From: Pisolithus tinctorius
Taxonomy: Eukaryota > Basidiomycota > Agaricomycetes > Boletales > Pisolithaceae
DNA: 64,000 nucleotides
Reading direction: 5' to 3'
Assembly: GCA_024663395.1 (NCBI GenBank)
Contig: JANFAH010000045.1
Coordinates: 372,001 to 436,000 of the forward strand
A program made the translations under genes and the position numbers. This document shows, one piece after another, positions 11,827-23,344 of this stretch. The notes under the pieces are model-generated. The model made no database searches. It saw only the letters and a list, made by a program, of their open reading frames with translations, and was not told the DNA's origin. The number at the start of each line of letters is the position of its first letter. Within the stretch, counting starts at the first letter, position 1.

Positions 11827-13312
11827 GGATTGGACTGGCCCAGATGAATTGGTCTCCAAACACATGACCACCTCAAAAGCTATAACACTATGACATGAAT
11901 CACCTTGCTTGTCAAGGTTTCTGCCCTCAAAATTGCGTGGGAAAATGCAGCCCCTGTCGTGTCGGCTAATGCGTCGGCGATTGCCGGCGGGTGATTTGTT
12001 ACACACGTTGTCCATCGTCTGTACTGAAGCAAGCACCCCCTGCCATTCTGTCGTTGACTCGTATACACTGCAAGTGCTGAAAACATGACATGCTCTCTGC
12101 TTATGTTGTCCTCATATCCCTTCCCATTCTTTCCACCACTTCTTTGTCTTTTCGTTCGTTTCTTCAATCTGATCATTCTCTGCAAGCAATTCAGGCAAGT
12201 GCACAGCCTGGAGGAGCTTGTCATCGAAGTCACACAACAGTCAGATTGTGGATCTCCTGGAGCTTCTCGAGAGTGCAACATACAAATTGAATAAGTTTAG
12301 TCCTCTGGTAGGTGGTGTAGTGATGTCCACTATGACAGAAGGAAGTGTTTGACCTTGAGATCAATAATCCATGAAGGCATATGCTGCAGTCATTGGGAAT
12401 TGCCAGCAACAGACAGAACATGTTATTACTTTCCCTTCAGCAGACTTCAATTTGATTTGTAACCTCTTTCATCAGGAAATTAACCAAATACTATCCATGC
12501 TTTTTATGGAATTATTTGTCTATTTTGACTATTATGGCTATTTCCGGTCACACTCAATACAGACAAAGTTTAGATTAGTCAAAATAGTTAAAATAGTCAA
12601 GATAGTATTTCTCGAAAAGTTCAAAAGTCAAACTAGTCAAGATAGTAGTAGTAGTAAAGAAAGTGTTATTCCGTGCCATATACCATATATACAGGGGTCT
12701 CTGTTCATTTAGTACTTGAGTTATATATGCTACCTAACGCCTAACTGCTTCTCAAGTTCACGTCCCAGATGGTCGGCCACGCGGTCGTTCTAACACCTTT
12801 TGAGTACTATCTGCAAGCACTCACTCACTGAGTCTTTACCTGTGCTCACCACAGTCAAAATACATGCATCCATCAAAAGAGAACCCTTGTCTTGGAAGTG
12901 TTCGAGCGACTCTTGTTATGCGGATGAGAATCGGGCGAGTGTGACGTGGGTGGTATGCGGAAGGAGTGAGATGGAACAGGGGTGTGTCGTCCAGAAGACG
13001 AACTGCTACCTCGCTTCACACTCTCGACTCAAGTGCACTTACTAAATGTGTAGATAGATTCAAACGGCTAGCCAAAGTCTTAAACCTACCTTACCTCAAG
13101 GCGGAGCGTCTAAAACGGCCGGCGGGAATGGCGGACTAATGGGGAGCCCTAGGCTCTGCCATTAGGGCATTCGCTCGCTGGTAAGGACTGGTAGGCCACA
13201 GGAGGCCCATGCTAGTACGTCGAATTAGTTAGAATAGTGCAACATAGGGTAAACGCTCCCTCACACACTTTAATTCAGAATTAAAAAAAAAAAAAAAAAA
13301 AAGAGAGTGCAC
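11827..13312. other. Intergenic with low-complexity tracts, no gene recognised
   Basis: Open frames on both strands show no domain I recognise. The stretch includes the TAGTCA-rich repeat (listed separately), a GC-rich block near 13100-13190 with an imperfect inverted motif around GCCCTAGGC, and a run of about 20 A at 13284-13302. Confidence 0.4.
12525..12655. repeat. TAGTCAAAATAG-type degenerate short repeat
   Basis: Several imperfect copies of TAGTCAAAATAGT occur in a row (about 12573-12645), with one inverted copy (TTTTGACTATTATGG) just to the left at about 12523-12538. The same motif forms a larger array at 21640-21870, so the two arrays bracket the CYC8 fragment and the Plavaka element. 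Confidence 0.6.
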
Positions 13313-15060
13313 TTACTGTCTGTTTCCTCTGTCGCAGGACTGAGCAGTCGCTTGAGGGATGACGCTCCGGACGAAGCAGGTGAAGGACTGTTGGAGGACG
13401 ACGTAGATCGACGATGGGGGGGCGGCATCACATAGCGAATTGACAGTGTGGCGACTTGCATTAGACAGCGTCGGCGAGTGCCTCGTCGCATTGTAGTTGT
13501 CATGCGCAGAAGCCGATTGCTCAGCAGGACAGGTCTGGGACAAGTTAACTAACACATCAGCGACACCCTCATCATAATCCTCATCTACCACTCGGGACGG
13601 CAGGCGTGGGGTGGCACTAGTCAGAGATGGCTATAGTGAATGATTTCCAGAACCACTCGAACTTGTCATGTCCTGTCCATCCTTCGCTGAGAATGAAGGA
13701 ACCTTGAATGACGCAGGTAGATTAGCGGGTAAGCCAGAGTCATCCTTGGCCCGACATTGACGCTTCTTCCTCTTCGGGGCATCACTAGGGATCGACCCAC
13801 CGATACTTTGTGTGTCCGAATCCTTGTCCTTCACTGGTTGTGGCTGCTTCCTCCTGTTCTTCGAGTCGGCTGATGAAGGCTCTGGAGACATAGACATGTG
13901 AATATTTGTATGTAGCGGAACGCGAGGTACTGCCTCTGGTGAGTTGACAACCAAACTCAAGTGCCTTCTCGACTCCATGTCTCGCTCCACTGGATGTTCG
14001 TGCGCGTCGAATCTGGCGGGATCGTAGCGCCAGTGCCCGCTTTCGGGAGGACCCAAAGGTTGATGGGCCACCGGGGGGCTTCGAGTCCCAATAAGGCCAC
14101 GAGTGATGAGCAGAGCGAGGCGACGTCTCCATGGGACTCAGGGCACGGCGAGGTCCTGGGGAGCGGGAGGCATAGTAAGGTTGCTGCGAAGGGTGAGTCG
14201 GATATTCGGAATGTCCGTGGTGGTTGCGATCCTCCCAGTCACGATGGTGCTCCGGGTGAGGACCACGGCGATCCCAGGCCATATCGTGATCTGCTGCATG
14301 TAGCTCATGCGGATACGAAGGCGATGTATGCTGGGAAGCCGGAATGCTCGGCTGAGCCGGCTCAATTGGCTGATGACTTGGAGGAGGGTAGGCTGGGAAG
14401 GTGGAAACAGGAGAGCGAGGGCAAGTGGGATGGGGAGCAGGTGACGCCGATCCCGAAGGGACACGTAGTGGGCGGTTGAAGTACTCCGAGTGCTGTGCTA
14501 GATCCTGGTTGGCGGAAGATCGCAGTTCTTCTGTCGAGAGCTGCTGTTGTGGGACGGGGTGGTGCAGCAAGAGACATGGGTGACTGGCGGGGCCACGACC
14601 AACACTATCCTGGGAAGGGCCAGAGAAGTCGCGGTGATGGGGGTGATCGACGTCCATGGGGGCAAGTGGGGTGTGAGAGGTGGTGCCGCGATTCATCGAT
14701 GGAAACAGGAGGGGGAGGACCCCTGAATGGAGGAGAGGCACGGCTAACAGGCACAGGAGGCGGGGGCAAATGAAGGCTATCGTTATTTCCTGGACCTCTA
14801 GAGTCGGACCTAAGTAAGGGGCGGGTGGAAGTCGACTGAAGGAGGAGCGGAGGGCCACTCAAGCCGGGTGGAAGTGTAGATGGGTTAGCATAGGCATTCG
14901 GGTGAACGTCTTGCGGACCAGGGGCAGTGGGAAGCTGACCACCAGTCGCTTGGGCATTCTTTAGCAACTGTAGTCACTGTGAGATGACATGACACACCTC
15001 AGAGATGTACGGGTTGATTCGGATGGCGCGTGAGTATGCATCCAGTGCAGAGTCTGGGAT
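13313..15060 (-). pseudogene. CYC8/SSN6 transcriptional corepressor, 3' part, rearranged fragment
   Basis: CYC8/SSN6 is the TPR partner of TUP1 in a general nuclear corepressor. Reading leftward, 15003-15060 encodes ALDAYSRAIRINPYISE, which I recognise as one TPR of the protein. The expected following TPR (beginning VWFDLGSLYE) is missing, and the sequence jumps to LLKNAQATGGQLPTAPGPQD near 14960. Then come Pro/His/Ser-rich stretches with LAPMDVDHPHHRDFSGP, LLLHHPVPQQQ, PGPRRALSPMETSP and PKRKKRQCRAKDDSG, and the C-terminal VVDEDYDEGVADVL near 13580. Several frame changes occur (about 14700, 14050, 13630). The N-terminal TPR array is absent; a transposon gene begins 150 bases upstream. I infer a truncated, internally deleted second copy, since losing the only copy would be severe; an assembly artefact cannot be excluded. 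Confidence 0.75.
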
Positions 15061-15114
15061 ACTAATTAGTAGAGGCTGCCACCAGTCAACTTGATAGACG
15101 AACCTGCTTCGACT

Positions 15115-15200
15115 CATGGTCAGGGATTGGATAGCAAATGTTACACGGTAAATATGGCCGATTGATTCGGGTGGTTCTCGAGTACGTGTCGAGCGTACCG
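15115..15200 (-). pseudogene. Second, more degenerate copy of the CYC8 TPR segment
   Basis: On the minus strand, the sequence around CACCCGAATCAATCGGCC aligns base by base with the TPR segment at 15003-15060 (GCCATCCGAATCAACCCG), with about two thirds identity by eye over some 60 bases. It looks like an old tandem duplicate of part of one TPR exon, lying between the CYC8 fragment and the Plavaka transposase stop. Confidence 0.35.
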
Positions 15201-15207
15201 TGGCGAG

Positions 15208-18200
15208 CTAGAATGCAATTTCAAATGCATGATGGTTGGCGAATTTGTTCACATAGAAGGAATTGAACGTATCGTAGGAGTCATGAGGCTTGATGTCTCT
15301 GGTGTTGATGTTGTGGGCGGCATAAACGGGGATGAGATGGGCCGCACGATATATCGCGTCGATGTGAATGATGGCGATGTGTGGGACGTTGCGTACATTG
15401 TAACTTGGGTGGACGATCCACATCCCTGTAGCTACGTCTGGGCCATCCCCCATGCGGTCGAACCAACGTACGACAGCGCACGGATACAAAGTGCCTTGAT
15501 ACTTGAACGAAAAAAAGCACAGAACGCGGGCAATGTCCAGTCCATGCATACCCTCTGCCTCTGGATCAGTTACAACAAAGACGCAGTCAAAACAGGGTCC
15601 TTCGTTCCTCCACATGGGGCAGGAATGAATGTGCTCGCGGTGCATGCCATAGAGGCCACATAGATCGCTCGGTGCAAAAAAAGTGGAACACGCAGAGTTG
15701 TAGACACGCACGCTACCATCATAGGGTGGGCACTCGTTGAGGGCGATGTCATCCAGATCATCAGTGGGAAAGAGTTGCGAGTAGAGGAAGCGGTGCAGAA
15801 TGTTGGGAAGCTGTGGCAGGCAGAGCTCAGCTGCTAGGGCACCTACGGTCCTTGCGCGCTTACGTTCTAAGATATTTAAACCAGTTAGCATCCGAGTATG
15901 TACAGAGTGGAAGGTTGAGACATACGATGGGTACGAGCCAATGATACATGGGCCTCGACCGACCTGGGAGCATCAACGGCATCGCCCAGTTCCTCCTCAT
16001 AACTCCCTGCTTGTTCTTCGATTTCATTGGCCATGTCACGGCTTTCCCCAACTTGGTCGCACGGACCATCAGCGTCGCTGGAACATTGACCTGAATGCCC
16101 ATCAGAAAGGGGCGAATCGTAGGATTAATACTCGTACCTAGAGCCCCAAGCGCATGTGATAGCAATGGTTCATTTAACATACCATGTTCTTTGAAGTCAG
16201 CGCGCGTGGCGATGAGCTTGTCGAGCCTCTGGTTGATCAAAAGCATCTGTCTGAGAGCTTGAAAGCAGTTAGTGCACCGATAAGGCCGTTTGATGGCCTT
16301 AATATGTTTGGACTCTGTAATTGAAGAGCAGAGGCCGTTAGGTGTGCCGAACTGACAGATAAGGTGGTAGTAATGCTTCATAGCATGTTGCCAGGGCAGT
16401 GAGAAGGTATCAACTACCCCAGCATTCCGGAAGACTTCGCGATAAAGGTGGAAGCGCCTGAGTGCATCGTCAATTTCAACAAGTGTCTGTTGAGTGATAA
16501 CGTTCTGACGAACAAGGTAACAAAATTCCAGAAAGGCTCGAAAAGTGAAGACGACGTATTGTGGAACATAACCTTCAATTGCTGCGATGTAAACCTGTGA
16601 AGGACTGGTCAATAATCACATGAAGGAAATACGGATGAGCGCACCTTCATAAGGCCCTTGGAATCATCGCCGGTCCACTGTTTGAAGTGTCGACCTTGAG
16701 GGAAACGCCGCAGCCCAGTATATGGGGCAACAGCTGCGATCCTGAAAGACCATGAAGTAGATACGAATATTAATTGAAGTCACATACCGCCGGTCAATCT
16801 CGTCCAAGACTTTTTCCGCCTGTGTCTTTCCATGAACGTGGATTAGGTAGTGCTCGACCCAATCCACCAGGTGGTCCTTGAACCCACCTTTGATAAGCTG
16901 GTGGAGGATGTCTGGTGAAAGCATGCCGTAGATGTCTGCACGTGGAAAATCATTTGTAAACGGCTGTCTTTGATTAGAAAACGAAAGAAAACATGGGGTT
17001 ATACTTACCACTATGTCGCCAACAATCCCATACGTGTCCCACAGTTTACGAAAGTCAAATTCTTCGATCATGGCATCGGCATGCTCATGACGACGACGGA
17101 GCATGTCGTCATCCAGACTCTCCCAGTGTGCGAGGCACTTTGGGCACCAATTCCATACGATACAAGACAACAGAACTTGTTCCTCATAGTCAGCTATATA
17201 AGCCGCTAGTGAATATATGATGCACCGATAGTATTTGTCGCCACATAATATTATTTCTGGGACACTCATAGCGGGTCGAAGCAAACAAAGAATGCGTGTT
17301 AGCAAGGAGTGGAAAAGCTGCCTTTTGAAATTTCGGAAAGCAGAGGAACTGGCATGTTCTCTAGTGGCTAAATGGTATGTTAGCAGTGATACGAACTCGT
17401 GGAACGTGGGATCTTACTCTTTGGCATTGCCAGGAACCCAATGAGGACTACTGCACTGCAGTGAGCACGATGAACGGTGTTGCGAACATTTCCGATGGAG
17501 AGATACAAGGGGTAATAGTCGGTCTGGCCAGTTGCTACCGATACCGTTGTCTTGTCACTACCGAGAATGATGGGAATTAGTGTTGCCCCAGCCGTCGTTG
17601 GATCCTCACTAATGATTCTGTCCTAGGAGTGTGAAGTTAGCATCAATTTCAAGCTGCAGTGGGCACGACTTACTGCCTCGTTCCACGCCCAGGCTCCTGA
17701 CATGAAATCCTCCCAGCGCCTTTGATTGTTTGTAGAATCATATTCCCAGTATGGTACGTAGTCGATTCGACCTATTAAGTCAGCACGAGCAAGGACATTG
17801 TGGATGACTTTACGTGGATCTCGATACCATACATCGTAACTGTCGAGCATCCAAGGAGCTGTATTGCTGCCTTGTCCATCTCGTCCATTGTCGGCGTACC
17901 GCACCACAAAACTCTCCCACTTGACCTCGCCAACAGATGTGCTGTCGATGACGTGATAAAGGTCTTTCTGGTTAGCGAATAGCGGTTCCCCACGTAAGGC
18001 AAGTAACGATGCGGCCCAGATCTCAAGCAACGTGTCGATTTTTTTGGTGGGCATTTTGGCCTGCCTAAAGAGAAAATCCGCGAGCTCGAATTCCAGCCGG
18101 TTTCGGAAAGGGGACCAGTCATCAGAAGACCTCTCCGCAGACAGCGGTGGTGGTGCATCGTCCGACAGATATTGACCGCTGGCATCGCATCTTCATGCTA

Positions 18201-18637
18201 TGGACGAGGTATTAGTTGAAGTAGTTATCGTAGTGTATACGCAAATTACCGTTTAGACCTGGATGAAAATTGCGATAAGTCCTACCCACAGGACCAACAA
18301 ACTCCGGCCCTAGACTCTTGCATTCCCAGCCCGATGAGTTGGAGTCATCGCCATTGCCATCGACATTGCTGAGTTCTTGATGGCCGGGAGTTGGAATGTC
18401 ATACTCGGTTGCTGGAGGAAACATGTCTGCATCATGGTCCGTTTCATCGTAGTCTTGTCCCAAATGGTCAGGCGACCCTGTGCTGACGGCGAAACTTGGG
18501 GGAACGTGGCCTAAACTAGGATGATGTGTGCGTGTGTGTTGAGTAAGACCTGAGAGATTTCTAAACCAACGGTTGCACCCCAGTTTGGCACAAGGGTGTC
18601 GTAGCACGTTAAACGTCAGTTGTGTAGGCATTTTCAA
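15208..18637 (-). CDS. Plavaka family transposase
   Basis: The start at 18637 leads into a C2H2 zinc finger (C-x4-C-x12-H-x3-H in CAKLGCNRWF...HTRTHH), presumably for binding element DNA. After an intron (donor at about 18247, acceptor near 18197) come DDWSPFRNRLEFELADFLFR, IDTLLEIWAASLL, YDVWYRDPRKVIHN, RRWEDFMSGAWAWNEA, and, after another intron, TTVSVATGQTDYYPLYLSIG and VLIGFLAMPK. Further exons encode EEQVLLSCIVWNWCPKC, FTNDFPRADIYGMLSPDILH, VDWVEHYLIHVHG, GLCSSITESKHIKAIKRPYR and MLLINQRLDKLIATRADF, ending at 15208. This order matches the Plavaka transposases common in mushroom genomes. Most exon junctions join in frame, so the gene is nearly intact; one TGA may lie at the start of exon 2. 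I did not assign catalytic residues. Confidence 0.85.
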
Positions 18638-18800
18638 TGTAAGGAAACACGTTGGGACGGCGTGGGTGAATTAGCTTGAGGTAAGCGGGACTTTGTACAG
18701 AAAACTAGGTACATTGTTTGTGAGATCTTTTTTGCATAAAGAAGCGAAGTTTAAACTCACCTTGCTCTGTCTCCGTCTCCCTCCTTGCATCGCAGGTACT

Positions 18801-21310
18801 ATGTTGGCCGACAATTCTTCTAGAAGTCATCGTCCGCGAAGAGAAAAGGCTAATCTACACCCAGGACAAATAGTTCTTGACGTGCAGGTTAAACGACGTA
18901 CTTCAAGCCAGAAGAAAGCCGACAACTCGTGTGCGAAGGACTTGAGTGATGCCCGCACCGCTGCAGTTCAACAGGGCTGCACCCGGATCTTAGAGATGGA
19001 GGCGACCATGGAGGTAGAGCAGGCGACGCAAGACGCTGTCAAAGCGAAGCCTGTGAAGCCGAAACCGAAACCAAAGGGCAGGCAAGGCAGACCTACAAAT
19101 ATATCTGACTTGCCTCGTGGTGAAGGTGTGGTTGCAAATGTCATAATTCATTGGTTCCGGATGCTGATAATCAATCAATAGTTGCGAATATAGAAGTAGA
19201 AGCTCACCGTGTGACTGCTGATGATTTTTTGGGCTCGAGCGATAAGCCGCCAAGACGACATGATACGACTGAGCTGCTGGGTGATGATGTGGCAACTTCA
19301 GCACGTGCACCCAACCTAGGAAAGTCCCGGTATGTTGTGCTCTTCCCTTGCACGATGCTCCTTCTGCTCACTGAATCGACTTTATTTTGGCTGAACCTTA
19401 CCTGGAACGTTAGCGCCCCGAACAATAGGACTCTTTTGGCTGGTCGCATCAAGAGCTGGGCCAGCAGCGTCGCACCTGTTGGAAATGGTACCCCCTGCAA
19501 TTCTGTAACATCGGGCTCCCAGGTTCAAACCGATGGGACGCCTAACCTGCCCCCTTCCACTGTCCCATCCTTAACAACTAAAGCCACCAGCGTCAGCTCA
19601 GAAATTTCTGTCGCAGAGGATGATCAGGAGCACGCTATGCCACAGGAAGGCACCGAACGCCATATGATCAGCAACGATGTTCCTGCAGCGGCCCACGATG
19701 AGGATGAACATTACTTCAGGGACCCCCTTACCATCTCCGCCAAGTTTACGCGGTACCAGAAACCTGTTGAGGTATTTTTCTTTGGATCATGAAAGCCCAT
19801 GAGTCTCACACACCCACACTGGTACTATTTCTAGGCTATGGCGCGTGCTACTAACACAAGTGCTGATGCCGAGAGCGATCTCGAGGTCGAAAATCCTATT
19901 TCCCATGCAGTGCAGGCTGGCTTGAAGCGCAGGCACGCCGATCGCAACAACGTTGAATATGTCTCCTCGTCTGAAGTTGAGAATGCGGACGATGGGGGTT
20001 CTTTCTGTGACCTCCGTGATGTAAATGTTCGCATGAAGGTTGTAAAGGAGCCGTGTGTTACTACAATGGTATGTCCTCTGGTTCACTTAAGGTCATTGCT
20101 AACCTATGTCGAGTCGCAGACTAATATCAGAATTGACAAGCCGGCGAAGAAAGCGAAGGTTAGTGACAGTAGCCAGCACGGAACTAAAGCTATGACTCAG
20201 GAATCGAGGGAGTTGGCCTTAGCAAGTTCCACATCAGATCGGCCACTTTTGATGGGGACCAACAGCACGACTTGCGGGCGCATACATTTCGTCAATGCAA
20301 ACTTGCCTGAAGAGCTGCAAGAGGATAGAAGATGGTCGAAACAAATGCTTCCCACTCTCCTCATGTGGGCCGGGTCCTTCGCTGATCCATGGGCAATCCC
20401 AGATCTGGAGCTCACGACTGCCCTTCGCATTATCACGACCTCCCTTGTCTCGGATTTTGATTCTCATGCAGTATGCCCGGGGACACCAACTTTCGTGCTG
20501 GTAAGATTATTCTGTTTACACTTAAACTAGATGCTTGACTCATTTTTTGGGCAGGCAACTCAGCGACTCGGTCTGTGGCGCAGCAACTTCGGCTCTACCG
20601 CCATCGCACTCATCGCTCATTTTCTTGTGTTGGATCCGGATGATGATGCATGGTCCACCGCCGCTGTCAGGCGAACTTGCAACGAACTCATAGATGGACC
20701 GCTTTCCTTCCTATATCAAGACCTCGATGCGACGAACCCGGCACACACATATCAATCACACTTCATTCTGCAACTCTTCGCGCACGCCCATCTTCGGCCT
20801 TGTATTGGATGCCCTGACATTCCAGGACTGGGCACCAACGCGATGAAGAAATATGCTGTCAGAGGGGCACTTTCCCTTTGCGCCGCCGCAGTACGTAACT
20901 CTTCGTCGGTCATCGATCCGCAGTTTTAACTGTTACTTTAGCTTGAGCATGCCATTCGGCTATTCCAAAGGGGGGAGGTGCAAGTCGACGATCAAATGAG
21001 TACCCATGGTATGAGGGCGACGGCAAAAACTCCGCTCAAGCTCAACAAAGTGTCCGGGAAGGAGTCATCGAGTGCACTGGCATTCTCTGAGCAGAATTGG
21101 GGCACCAGCACTCGCGACTATCACGCATCCATTTCTAAATGCAATAACGCTGCGATGAGTGAGATCGTTGCTATGGCTCACACCCTCGTTATCCCCTCCA
21201 TGGAGACGTTGGACGATGGCAGTTCTCCAGGTGACCTGATGGATGAGTTTTATTTTGCTGTTAATACTGATTTACGTCAAAGCATCTGTGAGATTTTGTG
21301 TATGCTATGA
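18801..21310 (+). CDS. Transposon-associated hypothetical protein, divergent from the transposase
   Basis: Multi-exon plus-strand gene. The ATG at 18801 begins a basic, Ser/Lys-rich N-terminus with a KPKPKPKGRQGRP patch that resembles an AT-hook. Long low-complexity acidic and polar parts follow, then a basic PAKKAKV patch (about 20140). The conserved C-terminal block reads LPTLLMWAGSFADPWAIPD, ATQRLGLWRSNFGSTAIALI, FILQLFAHAHLRPCIG and GALSLCAAALEHAIRLFQRG. I recognise this block from lineage-specific basidiomycete proteins that often sit beside DNA transposons; their function is unknown. Introns include those ending at about 20555 and 20940. The last exon ends near 21310. It may be the second gene of the Plavaka element. 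Confidence 0.6.
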
Positions 21311-21639
21311 GCATCTTGCTGACCAGTTGACAGGATGGACTTGGCTGGATGTCCCCTCATCGCAATCCCCTATATCGCGTGGCGCAGAATATTTCATACA
21401 TATATCACATACTCTCCCATCCCTCCCCCAATCACTCGGACGCCCGTTAGCATAAATGTTTAATCATTCTTTCTGCTGTCCGATCCCCGCTTGCGCTTGA
21501 ATCAAGATGCAAGCGCTTACTACGCTCATTTTATTTTTTTTTCCTACTATGCTTTGTGGTAAATGAATGAGATCTCGTGATGCATTATTTGTGAACTACG
21601 TAAGCCTGCTATCAAAAAAGTCACCCTCGCGAAAAGTCT

Positions 21640-21870
21640 GGAAAGTCACAAATAGTACAAATAGTCAAAAAAAAATAGTGTGGATAGTCAATGAATAGTC
21701 AAAAATAGACCGGATAGTCAGACAGAAATGGTATGAATAGTCAGAAAAATAGACGGATAGTCAGAAAAATAGTACAGATAGTCAGAAAAATAGTACGGAT
21801 AGTCAAAATAGAAATCGAATCTACTAGAAATAGTCCCGGCGACTATCCGGACTTTTTTGACTATCCGTGC
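21640..21870. repeat. Degenerate ~20-bp tandem repeat (GATAGTCAGAAAAATAGTAC type)
   Basis: About ten imperfect copies of a 20-base unit containing GATAGTCA and AAATAG follow one another; the right edge carries two inverted copies (GACTATCC with a T run between). The same motif occurs at 12.5 kb. AT-rich and non-coding. Confidence 0.75.
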
Positions 21871-22378
21871 ACGTGAAAGGCATGATAGACATCGATTAAT
21901 TTCCTGATGCTTGCTATAGGTTCCACTGGTATAACAGATTCCTCCAGGTCCTTTAGCTGTGTTGCTCATGTATGGTCCAGCTTGACAAGAAGGCAGATAG
22001 GTAGGTGTTTGAGTTTGATGACTGGCTTGATTTCTGTGACTGTTGGCTCATCAGGATTTAAGAGAATGTTGATGATGGTGCCATGGGCTCTGTTCGTAAT
22101 ATCAAGGTCAGTTTCCACATTTTGCATAACCATCACCTTCATTCCAATTGCAATCTTGACCTCATTGGGTAGCTCTTGTCTGCATCTTTTATCTCCTTGA
22201 CTCCCAGCAGCTCAAGTAGTGAGTGCATACTGCTCAGGCAATGTAAGTTGCCCTCCTTTGATGGTGTCTTTGGCTTGACAATGAAAAATGATTTGTTGCT
22301 CTTTTTGACCATGCTGTGAGAGTGCAGCTTCATTCCACAGGCCTCAGACTGCATGCTGTGGTGTAACCAGTGAAGCGC
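21871..22378. other. Unassigned stretch left of LTR A
   Basis: No convincing coding frame or repeat. It ends in GCGC at 22375-22378, directly abutting the LTR. Confidence 0.4.
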
Positions 22379-23034
22379 TGTAGGAAAAAGTCCAAGTAGC
22401 TGTGTAATATGAGCTAGATGGCTTAGATAACAACAATAAAAATGAAGGGAATGAATTGCTCATCCCAAGGGATTCTGGACTGTTGAGACTAGAAGGTGAG
22501 GGCCAGCACTTTGTAGTGGTAGTGATATGTGACATGTGCGGCATGGTCTGCAGAATAGTACTGGTGATGCGAGCAGTGTGAGCAGTATATGTAGTTCATG
22601 CATGGTGGTATGCAAGATGTGCAGTGTAGACGAAGTGAGAAAGAAACTCATGGTGACCTTCTGAGTGCCAAAAGCTATCATTCTGTACCTAAGTACAGGG
22701 CTTTATAGTCTGGGCAAACCCGGAACCTAAGTAAGACAAGGTACAGGTAAAAGAAAGGTGCATGATGGTGCATACTGACAAGACAGGCTGAACAGAGGCC
22801 GAGGGTATACTACTAACAAACAGGGAACAGAGACCATGGTAACAGAAAGAGTCCAAGGGAAAAGAAGCAACTGGAGCACAGTGGCTGGAGGTATAGCATT
22901 GTATGAGAGGGAGTGAGGGTGTGGGAAGGTAGCATGTGATCAATGGTGAATGTGAGATGGGAGGGGATGTAATGGTAGTCACAGAACGGTTAATGATAGG
23001 GGCTTACACATCCAGGGAATGTGGATTCCCCACA
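22379..23034 (-). mobile_element. LTR A: 656-bp LTR, same family as the Gypsy-1 5' LTR
   Basis: Runs from TGTAGGAAAA to TTCCCCACA on the plus strand, so it reads TGTGGGG...CCTACA on the minus strand. It matches 52997-53652 along its whole length, and both copies are 656 bp. Immediately to its right (23035-23075) lies a segment that matches 35829-35870, the sequence just beyond the end of the Gypsy-1 coding region. LTR A therefore looks like the 3' LTR of a minus-strand element whose interior is mostly lost. The left flank is GCGC; the right flank gives no matching duplication. Confidence 0.8.
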
Positions 23035-23344
23035 CCTGCAGGGGACTTTGATGCTGACCATCCCTGGTCAGCCTCGTGGTGTGGAGGACATAAATAGCTT
23101 GCTGCATGGCAATAATGAAGGTGTGGTGCTGAGGGTTCGAGAACACTGGAGGATTCTGTGTAGAAGCAAAGGAAGTGTGGAGCCAAGGAATGCAAGGAGA
23201 CCATTGAATGCCACATATAGGCATCCAGACCAATGACATAAGTGCCTCATGGCTGCTAAGTATATATTTGTTAGTGTGCAGCTCAAACCTTCACATTGAT
23301 TTGATTCTTTCCTCCCTTCCATCCATCGCTCTACCACATCCATC

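Larger units (their letters stand above)
15208..21450. mobile_element. Plavaka-type DNA transposon region (approximate limits)
   Basis: A minus-strand transposase and a plus-strand accessory gene diverge from about 18.64-18.80 kb, the arrangement of a two-gene cut-and-paste element. I could not find terminal inverted repeats or target duplications, so the limits are those of the genes. TAGTCA-type repeats at 12.5 kb and 21.6 kb may be subterminal repeats of a larger unit. Confidence 0.55.

Noticed and set aside
11776..12281. Minus-strand frames near 11.8-12.3 kb as a gene
   Set aside because: No domain, no consistent splice pattern and no start context; left as unassigned.
13284..13302. A run as the poly(A) tail of a retrotransposed cDNA
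   Set aside because: The adjacent CYC8 fragment is on the minus strand and its 3' end does not join this A run in the right orientation; no target duplication seen.
14138..14858. Plus-strand and shifted minus-strand frames in the CYC8 fragment
   Set aside because: Long frames are expected opposite Pro/Ser/Gly-rich coding sequence; the CYC8 reading explains the region.
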